A stretch of 36,009 bases of DNA from the NCBI GenBank assembly GCA_946493765.1, contig CAMMAZ010000023.1:1-36009 (forward strand), in the 5' to 3' direction. The stretch comes from an uncultured Clostridia bacterium. Its GTDB lineage: Bacteria; Bacillota; Clostridia; Oscillospirales; Acutalibacteraceae. Below the pieces are notes generated by a model. That model was not told the origin of the DNA. It made no database searches and was given only the letters and a program-made list of their open reading frames with translations. The position numbers and the translations under genes are program-made. Below, in pieces: positions 24,341 through 33,408 of the stretch (position 1 is the first letter of the stretch; each line of letters begins with the position of its first letter).

Positions 24341-25294
24341 ATGAGTTTTCGTATTTTAGGCACCGGTATGTATGTGCCGGAAAAAATCGTCACCAACGAC
24401 GATCTGGCACAGATCGTCGATACCTCGGATGAGTGGATCACAAAGCGCGTCGGGGTGCGCTCGCGCCGCGTGTGCGTGCATGAGACGGCATCGGACCTTG
24501 CCGTGGAGGCGGCAAAGAACGCTTTGGATAACGCCGGTGTGCGCGCGGAGGAACTGGATTTGATCCTGGCGGCGACCGTCAGCGGGGAAACGGTGTCCCC
24601 GTCGGTGTCCTGCATGGTGCAGCACGCGCTGGGAATCAGCTGTCCGGCGTTTGACATCAACGCGGCCTGTTCCGCCTTTTTGTTTTTGCTGGAAACGGCA
24701 GCCGGCTTTTTTGCACGCAAAACAGCGAAAAAAATTCTGGTCGTCGGCGCGGAACGCATGAGCCGGATCGTCGACTGGGCGGATCGGAGCACCTGCGTGA
24801 TCTTCGGCGACGGCGCCGGTGCTGCGGTGCTCGGCGAGGGCGACGGGTATCTCGATTCGGTCATGACCGTCAAAGGCGGCGACGATGTGATCAAAATCCC
24901 GCAGTTTATTGGCAAGTCCCCGTTTTATGAAGGCGAGCAGGAAAGCCCTTATATCCACATGCAGGGGCAGGAAACCTTTAAATATGCGGTCAACGCCATT
25001 TGCGACGATATCAAAACGTTGCTCGCCCGCAACCAGCTGTCGGTCGACGATATCAAATATATCGTGCCGCACCAGGCCAACAAGCGGATCATCGATTTTG
25101 CCAGCACAAAATTGAAAATCCCGCATGAGAAATTCTATATCAACATTGAAAACTATGGCAACACGTCCAGCGCCAGCGTCCCGATCGCTTTGGATGAAGT
25201 CAACCGCGCAGGAAAACTGCAGCGCGGCGATCTTGTGATCCTGACCGCATTCGGCGGGGGACTCGCGAACGCGTCCTGCCTGTTAAAATGGTAA
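24341..25294 (+). CDS. fabH: 3-oxoacyl-ACP synthase III, FabH
   Basis: 317 residues from the ATG at 24341 (GGAAAGG upstream). FabH condenses an acyl-CoA primer with malonyl-ACP and so starts fatty-acid synthesis. The catalytic triad is complete: Cys110 in NAACSAF, His244 in VPHQANKRI, Asn274 in ENYGNTSSAS, almost identical in numbering to E. coli. C-terminal GGGLANASCLLKW is typical. First gene of the operon, directly behind the ECF-type promoter. Confidence 0.96.
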   Translation: MSFRILGTGMYVPEKIVTNDDLAQIVDTSDEWITKRVGVRSRRVCVHETASDLAVEAAKNALDNAGVRAEELDLILAATVSGETVSPSVSCMVQHALGISCPAFDINAACSAFLFLLETAAGFFARKTAKKILVVGAERMSRIVDWADRSTCVIFGDGAGAAVLGEGDGYLDSVMTVKGGDDVIKIPQFIGKSPFYEGEQESPYIHMQGQETFKYAVNAICDDIKTLLARNQLSVDDIKYIVPHQANKRIIDFASTKLKIPHEKFYINIENYGNTSSASVPIALDEVNRAGKLQRGDLVILTAFGGGLANASCLLKW

Positions 25295-25357
25295 TGTCAG
25301 CGGGGTCCCGCTGCGTACATAGATCCTAAAAAATATAAAAAATTGGAGGAACACAAA

Positions 25358-25585
25358 ATGGTATTTGAGAAAATTGCAGAAATGCTCGCTGAAAAGGTCG
25401 ACTGCGACGTCAGCGAAATCAAGGGCGACACCAAATTTGCCGATCTTGGCATCGATTCGCTCGACATCACCGAACTGCTGATGAACATCGAAGATGAGTT
25501 CGGTATCGAAGTGGAAATGGACACTTCCCTGGTGGACGTGAACGCGCTGGTTGCAAAAATCGAAGCGCTGACCGCCGAGAAATAA
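25358..25585 (+). CDS. acpP: Acyl carrier protein
   Basis: 75 residues, ATG at 25358 with GGAGGA. Acidic four-helix carrier that holds the growing acyl chain on phosphopantetheine. The attachment site is Ser34 in LGIDSLDITEL. A 63-base gap from fabH contains a short CAGCGG/CCGCTG stem (about 25299-25314); a stronger hairpin follows the gene. Confidence 0.95.
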   Translation: MVFEKIAEMLAEKVDCDVSEIKGDTKFADLGIDSLDITELLMNIEDEFGIEVEMDTSLVDVNALVAKIEALTAEK

Positions 25586-25603
25586 ACAAAGGATTGCAAA
25601 GTT

Positions 25604-25630
25604 GGGTTATGCGCGCACAGCGCATAACCC
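25604..25630 (+). other. Intercistronic hairpin after acpP
   Basis: GGGTTATGCGC, loop GCACA, GCGCATAACCC: a perfect 11-bp stem with no T-run. It lies between acpP and fabK and may stabilise the acpP 3' end or slow transcription, so that ACP is made in excess over the enzymes. Confidence 0.6.
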
Positions 25631-25657
25631 GCACTGCAAAGAAAGGATTGTTTTGCA

Positions 25658-26608
25658 ATGATCAATTCACCGATTTGCGAGGCGCTGCACATCACCTATC
25701 CCGTTTTTCAGGGTGGGATGGCCTGGATCGCCGACGGAAAACTTGCGGCCGCCGTGTCCAACGCGGGCGGGCTTGGCATTATCTCCGCGATGAACGCGGG
25801 AACAGACTATTTGAAAGAACAGATCGCCATTGCGCGGTCATTGACCGATAAACCGTTTGGTGTGAACGTCATGCTGATGAGCCCGCATGTCGACGAAGTG
25901 GCAAAGGTCATTGCAGACGAAAAAATTGCGGTTGTCACCACCGGTGCGGGTTCTCCCGCGAAATACATGCCCATGTGGCTGGAAGCGGGCGTCACGGTGA
26001 TCCCGGTGATCGCATCGATCGCGATGGCGAAAAAAATGGAGAAAAGCGGCGCATTTGCCGTGATCGCCGAAGGGCAGGAGTCCGGCGGTCATATCGGCGA
26101 GCTGACCACCATGACGCTGGTTCCCCAGGTCAAAGACGCGGTGGATATCCCGGTGATCGCAGCCGGCGGTATTGCCGACGGCAGAGGTCTTGCGGCGGCG
26201 CTGATGCTGGGCGCCTGCGGTGTGCAGGCGGGCACGGTCTTTTTGACTGCCAAAGAATGCAATGTGCATCAAAATTACAAGGATATGGTTTTAAAAGCCA
26301 AAGATATTTCCACCGTCACCACGGGACGGCGGTTTGCCGGCAGCACCTGCCGGTGTATCAAAAACAATTTCAGCCGTGAATTTTTAAAGTATGAATATTC
26401 TCCGGAAGCGACTGCCGAAGGCGTCGGAGAACTTGGCGTCGGCGCGCTGCGTAAAGCGGCGGTGGATGGCGACACCAAAGAAGGCTGCTTTTTGGCGGGT
26501 CAGATTTCCGGATTGATCGATAAAGAACTGCCGGTCAAAGACATCATTGAAAACATGGTGTCCGGCGCGGAGACTCTTTTGAAAGGAGCAGACAAATGGG
26601 TAAAATAG
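25658..26608 (+). CDS. fabK: Enoyl-ACP reductase II, FabK
   Basis: 316 residues, AAAGGATTG upstream of the ATG. FMN-dependent TIM-barrel enzyme that performs the last reduction of each elongation cycle, replacing FabI in many Firmicutes. Marks: PVFQGGMAWIADGKLAAAVS at the N-terminus, AEGQESGGHIGELTTM and PVIAAGGIADGRG. FabK enzymes resist triclosan, a property known for the family. It overlaps fabD by 13 bases. Confidence 0.95.
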   Translation: MINSPICEALHITYPVFQGGMAWIADGKLAAAVSNAGGLGIISAMNAGTDYLKEQIAIARSLTDKPFGVNVMLMSPHVDEVAKVIADEKIAVVTTGAGSPAKYMPMWLEAGVTVIPVIASIAMAKKMEKSGAFAVIAEGQESGGHIGELTTMTLVPQVKDAVDIPVIAAGGIADGRGLAAALMLGACGVQAGTVFLTAKECNVHQNYKDMVLKAKDISTVTTGRRFAGSTCRCIKNNFSREFLKYEYSPEATAEGVGELGVGALRKAAVDGDTKEGCFLAGQISGLIDKELPVKDIIENMVSGAETLLKGADKWVK

Positions 26609-27504
26609 CGTTTGTGTTTTCCGGCCAGGGCGCGCAGCATCCCGGCATGGCAAAAGCGTTTTATGAAAGCAATGCGAATGTCAAAGCGCTGTTTGACGCG
26701 GCAGAGCAGATCCGTCCCGGCACGCTGGCGCAGTGCTTTGAGGGGGATGCCGAAACCTTAAAACAGACCCAAAACACACAGCCCTGCTTGTATTTAACCG
26801 ACCTTGCGGCGGCGATCGCGCTCAAAGACGCGGGGATCACCCCCGACGCCGTTGCCGGTTTTTCACTCGGCGAGCTGCCGGCGCTGTGTTTTGCCGGCGC
26901 GTTTTCGGCGGAAGACGGTTTCCGCCTTGTCTGCAAGCGCGGCGAATATATGGCAAACAGCAGCGCCGACGCGTCGATGGCGGCGGTTGTGAAACTGTCC
27001 GACGATGTGGTGGAGGATCTTTGCAAATCCTTTGCGCACATCTATCCGGTCAACTATAATTCCCCCGGCCAGCTGGTGGTCGCGGGCGCGACGGACGAAC
27101 TGCCCGCCTTTTCCCAAAAGGTCAAGGAAGCGGGCGGCCGCACCATCCCGCTGAAGGTCAGCGGCGCGTTCCATTCGCCTTATATGGACGAGGCGGCAGC
27201 GCAGTTTGCAAAAACGCTGGACGGTTTTCAAATGGAAAACCCGCAAATCCCGGTCTATGCGAATTTCACCGCGCAGCCTTATGACAATGACGTCAAATCG
27301 GTTTTAAAAGAGCAGATGAATCATCCGGTGCGCTGGACCGACACCGTTTTGCATATGGCCGACAGCGGCATCGACACATTTATTGAATGCGGCGTGGGCA
27401 GCACGCTGCAAAAGCTGATCCAAAAAATCGCACCCGAAAAACAGGCGTTTGCGGTGGAAGATCCCGACAGCCTGCAAAAGGTAAAGGAGGCATTGTCATG
27501 CTAA
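26596..27504 (+). CDS. fabD: Malonyl-CoA:ACP transacylase, FabD
   Basis: 302 residues, AAAGGAGC upstream, start inside fabK. Loads malonate onto ACP. FSGQGAQHPGM opens the protein. The nucleophile is Ser90 in GFSLGELPAL, with Phe89 where most FabD proteins carry His (GHSLGE). The catalytic His is His193 in SGAFHSPYM. Overlaps fabG by seven bases. Confidence 0.94.
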   Translation: MGKIAFVFSGQGAQHPGMAKAFYESNANVKALFDAAEQIRPGTLAQCFEGDAETLKQTQNTQPCLYLTDLAAAIALKDAGITPDAVAGFSLGELPALCFAGAFSAEDGFRLVCKRGEYMANSSADASMAAVVKLSDDVVEDLCKSFAHIYPVNYNSPGQLVVAGATDELPAFSQKVKEAGGRTIPLKVSGAFHSPYMDEAAAQFAKTLDGFQMENPQIPVYANFTAQPYDNDVKSVLKEQMNHPVRWTDTVLHMADSGIDTFIECGVGSTLQKLIQKIAPEKQAFAVEDPDSLQKVKEALSC

Positions 27505-28232
27505 AAGGGAAAACAGCGGTCGTGACCGGCGGTTCACAGGGAATCGGCCGCGCGGTCGCAATGAAACTGGCAAAAAACGGCGCGAATATCGCCATTCCAT
27601 ATATCGGCGACCCGGAGCGCGCGTCCCACACACTGTGTGAAATCAAGGCGCTGGGCGTTGACGCAGCGCTGTATGTCTGCGACGTGTCCAATTTTGAAGA
27701 TGTAGCGCACACCTTCAAACAGATCGTCGCCGATTTCGGACAGATCGACATTTTAATCAACAACGCCGGGATCACCAAAGATAAACTGGTCATGGGCATG
27801 AAACCCGAAGATTTCGACAGCGTGATCAACGTCAATTTAAAAGGCGCGTTCAACACGATCAAACAGGTCTATCCGCTGTTTGCCCGCCAGAAATCCGGGA
27901 AAATCATCAATGTCAGCTCGGTTTCGGGTCTGATGGGCAACGCCGGTCAGGCGAACTATTCCGCGTCCAAAGCCGGCATCGTGGGACTGACCAAAACGGT
28001 CGCGAAGGAACTCGCGTCCAGAGGGATCTGCTGCAACGCCATCGCGCCCGGTTTTGTCAAAACCGATATGACCGAACGGTTCGTGGATAACAAGGAACTG
28101 ATCGATTCCATCCCGCTCAAACGTATGGCGGATCCGGAAGAAATCGCGGAACTGGTGCTGTTTTTAGCTTCCGATAAATCCAATTATATCACCGGTGAGG
28201 TTATCCGTATCGACGGCGGCCTTGCCATGTAA
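27498..28232 (+). CDS. fabG: 3-oxoacyl-ACP reductase, FabG
   Basis: 244 residues from the ATG at 27498 with AAAGGAGG. NADPH-dependent short-chain dehydrogenase for the first reduction of the cycle. Cofactor motif TGGSQGIGRA, structural LINNAG, catalytic Ser141, Tyr154 and Lys158 (YSASK). A longer frame from 27387 only shadows fabD. Confidence 0.95.
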   Translation: MLKGKTAVVTGGSQGIGRAVAMKLAKNGANIAIPYIGDPERASHTLCEIKALGVDAALYVCDVSNFEDVAHTFKQIVADFGQIDILINNAGITKDKLVMGMKPEDFDSVINVNLKGAFNTIKQVYPLFARQKSGKIINVSSVSGLMGNAGQANYSASKAGIVGLTKTVAKELASRGICCNAIAPGFVKTDMTERFVDNKELIDSIPLKRMADPEEIAELVLFLASDKSNYITGEVIRIDGGLAM

Positions 28233-28272
28233 GATTTGATCTTCCCGTTATGGAAAGAAAGGAAAAACATTT

Positions 28273-29499
28273 ATGAAAAGAGTAGTTGTTACCGGAATGG
28301 GCGCGGTCACGCCGATCGGCAATACCGTCGCTGATTTTTGGGGAAATCTGATCGCCGGGAAAAACGGCATCGATAAAATCACCTATTTTGACACCTCCGA
28401 TTTGAAATTCACCCTCGCGGGCGAAGTCAAGGACCTCGACGTCGCCGAACGTCTGGATAAGATCACGGCGCGCAAAACCGACCTGTTTGTGCAGTATGCG
28501 CTTTGCGCCGCCGACGAGGCGATCAAAGACAGCGGCCTTGAAGGCAAGGTCGACAGCGAACGGTTCGGCGTTTATTTCGGATCGGGCATCGGCGGCTTCA
28601 ATACCCTTGCAAAGGAACATGAAGCGCTTTTGACCAGCGGTCCGCGCAAGGTCACGCCGCAGTTTATTTCCAAAATGATCTATAATATTGCGGCGGGCAA
28701 CATCGCCATCCGCTATAAAGCGCACGGACCGAACATGGCGGTTTCCACCGCCTGCGCTACCGGCACCACCGCAATCGGCGAAGGCTATCAGGCGATCCAG
28801 CTGGGACTGGCTGACGCCATGCTCTGCGGCGGTTCGGAAGCGGCGATCACAAAGCTTGCGGTCGCAGGCTTTGGCAACTGCTTGGCGCTGACCGAATCGC
28901 AGGATAAAGACGCGGCCTCTCTTCCGTTTGATAAACGCCGCGGCGGTTTTGTCATCGGTGAAGGCGCAGGCGCGCTGATTTTAGAGGAATATGAACATGC
29001 CGTCAACCGCGGTGCGAATATCTATGCGGAAGTCTGCGGCTTTGGCGCGACCTGCGACGCTTACCACGTCACTGCGCCGGACCCGGAAGCCAAACAGACC
29101 GCCCGTGCTTTCACGCTGGCGATGGGATGCGAAAAGGTCGATCCGGCTAAAATTTATATCAATGCGCACGGCACCGGCACGCTGCTCAATGACAAAACCG
29201 AAACACTGGCGATTAAAAAAGCCTTTGGCGACGATGCTTATAAACTGCATGTCAGCTCGATCAAAGGCATGACTGGACATATGCTCGGCGCTGCGGGTGC
29301 GGCGGAAGCGATCGCGGCCGTTATGGCGCTGAAAACCGGCACCATCCCGCCGACGCTCAATCTCAATGAACCGGATCCGGAATGCGATCTGGACTATACC
29401 CCCAACAAAGCGGTGCAGTGCGATCTGGAACTGGCATTTTCGGATTCGCTCGGTTTTGGCGGACACAACGCCTGCGTTGCGTTTAAAAAGTGTAAATAA
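28273..29499 (+). CDS. fabF: 3-oxoacyl-ACP synthase II, FabF
   Basis: 408 residues. Elongating condensing enzyme. Catalytic Cys161 in STACATGTT, His299 in NAHGTGT and His336 in GMTGHMLGAAGA, the Cys-His-His triad of this class. AAAGAAAGG upstream of the ATG. In many Clostridia accB follows; here a 123-base gap leads to fabZ instead. Confidence 0.96.
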   Translation: MKRVVVTGMGAVTPIGNTVADFWGNLIAGKNGIDKITYFDTSDLKFTLAGEVKDLDVAERLDKITARKTDLFVQYALCAADEAIKDSGLEGKVDSERFGVYFGSGIGGFNTLAKEHEALLTSGPRKVTPQFISKMIYNIAAGNIAIRYKAHGPNMAVSTACATGTTAIGEGYQAIQLGLADAMLCGGSEAAITKLAVAGFGNCLALTESQDKDAASLPFDKRRGGFVIGEGAGALILEEYEHAVNRGANIYAEVCGFGATCDAYHVTAPDPEAKQTARAFTLAMGCEKVDPAKIYINAHGTGTLLNDKTETLAIKKAFGDDAYKLHVSSIKGMTGHMLGAAGAAEAIAAVMALKTGTIPPTLNLNEPDPECDLDYTPNKAVQCDLELAFSDSLGFGGHNACVAFKKCK

Positions 29500-29622
29500 G
29501 CCTGCCTGGTCCCTGTAAGCCAAGGGAGACCGCTGGGGCGGTAGATGAGGTGGAACGGCACACGGCAAATGGATGGCAAACACCAACGTTTATTTTGAAA
29601 GAGAAAAAAGGAGCAGCGTTTT
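29500..29622. other. Gap between fabF and fabZ where accB is normally found
   Basis: No open frame resembling a biotin carrier protein (no MKM motif). It holds two small stems, TCCCT/AGGGA (about 29511-29528) and ACCGC/GCGGT (about 29530-29543), in a GC-rich stretch that looks like a degenerate intergenic repeat, then the fabZ ribosome binding site AAAAAAGGAGC. Confidence 0.4.
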
Positions 29623-30036
29623 ATGGATATTGAACAGATCAAAACCATCCTGCCCCACCGCGACAACATGCTGCTGATCGACGAGGCAGAGGTTGAAAAC
29701 GGCGTTGCAAGGGGCAAAAAGACCATCACCGGAGAGGAATGGTTCTTAAAAGGGCATTTCCCGGGAAATCCGGTTGTGCCCGGTGTGATCCTCTGTGAAA
29801 TTTTAGCGCAGTCCTGCTGCGTTTTGCTGGGCGAATCGATGCAAGAAAAGGTCACGCCGTATTTTACCGGCCTTGACAAGGTGAAATTCAAAAATCCGGT
29901 CAAACCCGGCGATACCTTTGAAACCGAATGTGAAATTTTAAAATCCAAAGGCGTTTTTTACTTTGCCAAAGGAAAAGGCTATGTGAACGGCAAACTTTGC
30001 GTCACCGCCGAATTTTCCTTTGCGCTGGTCAAATAA
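29623..30036 (+). CDS. fabZ: 3-hydroxyacyl-ACP dehydratase, FabZ
   Basis: 137 residues, AAAAGGAGC upstream. Hot-dog fold dehydratase of the elongation cycle. Opens LPHRDNMLLIDE; active-site His45 in KGHFPGNPVVPGV and Glu59 in ILCEILAQ. In the usual clostridial order accC would follow; here accD does, 18 bases on. Confidence 0.95.
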   Translation: MDIEQIKTILPHRDNMLLIDEAEVENGVARGKKTITGEEWFLKGHFPGNPVVPGVILCEILAQSCCVLLGESMQEKVTPYFTGLDKVKFKNPVKPGDTFETECEILKSKGVFYFAKGKGYVNGKLCVTAEFSFALVK

Positions 30037-30054
30037 ACGGGAACGGAGAGCGTT

Positions 30055-30882
30055 ATGGACAATATTCTGCATAAAGTCAAAAAGAAAATCGACGATGTGA
30101 CCGTTTCTCCCGAAGAAACGGTGGAATGCCCCGGCTGCAAAACCACGCAGCAGAAATTAAAGGTGCTGAAAAACAACATGGTCTGTCCCGACTGCGGACA
30201 TCATTTTCGTATGAGCGCGCGGACAAGAATCGAGTTTATCACCGATAAAAACTCTTTTAAAGAACTGTTTGACAATCTTTCCAGCATTGATTTTCTGGAA
30301 TTCCCGAAATACAAAGAGAAGCTGGAAACCGCACAGAAAAACACCGGCGAAAAAGAAGCGGTCGTTTGCGGCACCGCACGCATCGGCGGGATCAAATGCG
30401 CGCTGTTTGTGATGGATCCACGGTTTATCATGGCGAGCATGGGCTCGGTTGTGGGTGAAAAGATCACCAGAACCTTTGAATATGCCGAGAAAAAACGGCT
30501 GCCGGTCGTTGGGTTCACCGCCAGCGGGGGAGCTAGAATGCAAGAGGGCGTGACCTCTTTGATGCAGATGGCGAAAGTGAGCGCGGCAGTGAAAAAACAC
30601 AGCAAGGACTGCAATTTATATATCACCGTTTTGACCGACCCGACCACCGGCGGCGTGACCGCCAGCTTTGCGATGCAGGGCGATATTATCCTTGCCGAAC
30701 CCAAAGCGCTGGTCGGGTTCGCAGGACGCCGCGTGGTGGAACAGACCATTGGCAAAAAACTGCCGGATGATTTCCAAAGCGCTGAGTTTTTGTTAAAACA
30801 CGGCTTTGTGGACGCGATCGTTCCCCGTTCGGAAATGGTCAAAACGTTATCCACCCTTCTTAAAATGCATGTGAAAGGATGA
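30055..30882 (+). CDS. accD: Acetyl-CoA carboxylase carboxyltransferase beta subunit, AccD
   Basis: 275 residues. With AccA it transfers CO2 from carboxybiotin to acetyl-CoA, giving malonyl-CoA. The zinc finger is intact (Cys25, Cys28, Cys44, Cys47), followed by the crotonase-like core with FTASGGARMQEGVTSLMQMAK and a conserved GFAGRRVVEQT. Seven bases ahead of accA. The biotin carrier and carboxylase partners are not in the window. Confidence 0.95.
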   Translation: MDNILHKVKKKIDDVTVSPEETVECPGCKTTQQKLKVLKNNMVCPDCGHHFRMSARTRIEFITDKNSFKELFDNLSSIDFLEFPKYKEKLETAQKNTGEKEAVVCGTARIGGIKCALFVMDPRFIMASMGSVVGEKITRTFEYAEKKRLPVVGFTASGGARMQEGVTSLMQMAKVSAAVKKHSKDCNLYITVLTDPTTGGVTASFAMQGDIILAEPKALVGFAGRRVVEQTIGKKLPDDFQSAEFLLKHGFVDAIVPRSEMVKTLSTLLKMHVKG

Positions 30883-30888
30883 CCGCGC

Positions 30889-31680
30889 ATGAACGCTTAT
30901 GAGAAATTAAAAACAGCCAGACAAAGCGGCCGTCCGACCTCCGCCGCTTATATCAAGCAAATCTTCACCGATGCGATCGAACTGCACGGCGACCGCCGCT
31001 ACGGCGATGATCCGGCGATCCTGTCCGGCATCGCTTACCTTGGCGACACACCGGTCACCTATATCGGCATCGAAAAGGGCGTGGATCTACAAGACAGAAT
31101 GAAACGGCATTTCGGCTGCCCGGAGCCGGAGGGTTACCGCAAAGCGCTGCGGCTGATGAAACAGGCGGAGAAATTCTCCCGTCCGGTGATCTGCTTTGTC
31201 GACACACTGGGCGCCTACTGCGGCGATGAAGCCGAAGAGCGCGGCCAGGGCCAGGCGATCGCGGAAAACATCATGGAAATGTCGGGGCTGCGCACCCCTG
31301 TTATTTCGGTCGTGATCGGCGAAGGCGGTTCCGGCGGCGCATTGGCGCTTGCGACTGCCGATCGGGTGTATATGCTGGAAAACGCCGTGTATTCCGTTAT
31401 CAGCCCGGAGGGCTGCGCCAGCATCATCTGGAAAGATTCCGGCATGGTCGAACAGGCGGCGGAATGCCTGCACATCACCGCCCGTGACATGCAGCATTTC
31501 GGCGTTGCCGAAACGATTATCAAGGAAGACCCCAAACATTTTGATAAAATGTGCGCCGCGCTGAAAAAACAGCTGGAACGGGACGTGGATTACCTTTCTT
31601 CTCTGTCCCACGACATGCTGGTAGACGGCCGCTATAAACGGTTCCGCAAGTTCGGCATTTATAACGAAGAGGAAGTGTGA
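30889..31680 (+). CDS. accA: Acetyl-CoA carboxylase carboxyltransferase alpha subunit, AccA
   Basis: 263 residues, AAAGGAT upstream. Crotonase-like partner of AccD with FVDTLGAYCGDEAEERGQGQAIAENI, GEGGSGGALALA and VISPEGCASIIWKD. It lacks the long N-terminal extension of enterobacterial AccA, as usual in Firmicutes. One base separates its stop from the next start. Confidence 0.95.
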   Translation: MNAYEKLKTARQSGRPTSAAYIKQIFTDAIELHGDRRYGDDPAILSGIAYLGDTPVTYIGIEKGVDLQDRMKRHFGCPEPEGYRKALRLMKQAEKFSRPVICFVDTLGAYCGDEAEERGQGQAIAENIMEMSGLRTPVISVVIGEGGSGGALALATADRVYMLENAVYSVISPEGCASIIWKDSGMVEQAAECLHITARDMQHFGVAETIIKEDPKHFDKMCAALKKQLERDVDYLSSLSHDMLVDGRYKRFRKFGIYNEEEV

Positions 31681-31681
31681 G

Positions 31682-33331
31682 ATGAAACCGCTTTATCAAC
31701 AATTTTGCAGGGAAACCTTTGATGCAAACGGCGTGCTGACCGATTTTGAAGTGAACTGTCCGGAAAATTTTAATTTTGCGTTCGATGTCGTCGATGCCAT
31801 CGCAAAAGAAGAACCGGACAAAACCGCGCTGGTCTGGTGCGATGTGGAAGGCCGGGAAAAAATCATTTCTTTTAAAGAAATGAGCGAATCGTCCGGCAAG
31901 GCTGCCAATTTCTTAAAAAAACAGGGTATCGGCAAGGGCGACCGCGTCATGCTGATTTTAAAACGGCATTATGAATATTGGTATACCATTTTGGCGCTGC
32001 ATAAAATCGGCGCAGTCGCGATTCCCGCGACCTATATGCTAAGGGCGGACGATATCGTCTACCGCATTGAAACCGCCAACATCAAAGCGATCGTCTGCGC
32101 GGAGGATGCGGAGATCTGCGACAATGTGCTGCAGGCCGTGCCGCGGGTGAAAACAAACGTGCTTTTGTTCAACGTCCGGCGGCAGCATGAAGGCTTTATC
32201 CGGCTGGACAGCGAAATGGAAAATGAATCGCCGGTGTGCGACCGGGTCGACAATCAGTATACCGATCCGTTCCTTTTGTATTTCACCTCCGGCACCACCG
32301 GGTATCCCAAAGCGGTCGTGCATGAATATTCCTATCCGCTCGCACATATCGTCACGGCAAAGCATTGGCAAAACGTCGAGGATAACGGGCTGCACCTGAC
32401 GGTGGCGGACACCGGCTGGGGCAAAGCCTCCTGGGGCAAGATCTATGGCCAGTGGCTTTGCGGCACGGCTGTGATGGTCTATGACTTTGAACATTTTGTG
32501 CCGGAAGATTTGATGGCGGTCATTAAAAAGTATCACGTCACCTCCTTTTGCGCGCCGCCGACCATCTATCGGTTCCTGGTGAAGACAGGACTTACACAAT
32601 ACGACTTTTCCTCCATTCGCTATGCCGCAACAGCCGGCGAAGCGCTCAATGCCGAGATCATCAAGACCTTTAAAGACGTCACCGGCCTGGAGATCAAGGA
32701 GGGCTATGGGCAAACCGAAACCACATTGCTTGTCGGGCATTTGAAAAACGTTCCGATCAAACTCGGTTCCATGGGCAAGCCCTCGCCGCTTTATCATCTT
32801 GCGATCATCGATAAGGACGGCAAACCCGTTCCGGCAGGCGAAGTCGGCGAAATCGCCGTTTTGCCAAGCGGCCGGCACAATTTCGGGCTTTGCATCTGCT
32901 ATGACAACAACGAGGAAGCGGATGCGCGCGCCTGGCGGCACGGCGTTTATCATACCGGCGACACCGCCTATTGCGACCAAGACGGCTATTACTGGTTTGT
33001 CGGCCGAACCGACGATATTATTAAATCCAGCGGCTACCGGATCGGACCGTTTGAGGTGGAAAGCGCGCTGATCAAGCATCCGGCGGTCATGGAATGCGCC
33101 ATCACCGGCGTGCCGGATGAGGAACGCGGCTATCTGGTGAAAGCGACGGTCGTGCTGCAAAAGGGATTTGCAGGCACCCCGGAGCTTGTCAAGGAATTGC
33201 AGACGTTTGTCAAAAACAGCACCGCGCCGTATAAATACCCGCGGGTGATCGAATTTGTCGACAGTCTGCCCAAAACCATCAGCGGCAAAATCAAACGCGA
33301 TACCATCCGCAAAAAAGATATGGAAAAATAA
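31682..33331 (+). CDS. Acyl-CoA synthetase, AMP-forming (medium-chain type)
   Basis: 549 residues of the ANL superfamily; activates a carboxylic acid to acyl-AMP and then acyl-CoA. Motifs: P-loop YFTSGTTGYPKAV (about 200-212), GYGQTET, YHTGD, GRTDDIIKSSGYRIGPFEVE (about 441) and the C-terminal catalytic Lys in SGKIKRD (about 534). WGKIYGQWL resembles medium-chain acyl-CoA synthetases. Only one base after accA, so it belongs to the operon. It may supply acyl-CoA primers for FabH or recycle free fatty acids; substrate is not evident. Confidence 0.85.
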   Translation: MKPLYQQFCRETFDANGVLTDFEVNCPENFNFAFDVVDAIAKEEPDKTALVWCDVEGREKIISFKEMSESSGKAANFLKKQGIGKGDRVMLILKRHYEYWYTILALHKIGAVAIPATYMLRADDIVYRIETANIKAIVCAEDAEICDNVLQAVPRVKTNVLLFNVRRQHEGFIRLDSEMENESPVCDRVDNQYTDPFLLYFTSGTTGYPKAVVHEYSYPLAHIVTAKHWQNVEDNGLHLTVADTGWGKASWGKIYGQWLCGTAVMVYDFEHFVPEDLMAVIKKYHVTSFCAPPTIYRFLVKTGLTQYDFSSIRYAATAGEALNAEIIKTFKDVTGLEIKEGYGQTETTLLVGHLKNVPIKLGSMGKPSPLYHLAIIDKDGKPVPAGEVGEIAVLPSGRHNFGLCICYDNNEEADARAWRHGVYHTGDTAYCDQDGYYWFVGRTDDIIKSSGYRIGPFEVESALIKHPAVMECAITGVPDEERGYLVKATVVLQKGFAGTPELVKELQTFVKNSTAPYKYPRVIEFVDSLPKTISGKIKRDTIRKKDMEK

Positions 33332-33368
33332 AAAGAAACCGGCAAAACTGAACTGCCGGTTTCTTTTT
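33330..33368 (+). terminator. Terminator of the fatty-acid operon
   Basis: AAAAAGAAACCGGCA, loop of nine, TGCCGGTTTCTTTTT: a 15-bp perfect stem ending in Ts. Confidence 0.9.
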
Positions 33369-33408
33369 ATGTTCGATTGTGAGGTGTGCCGTGCCCAAAG
33401 GTTAAACC

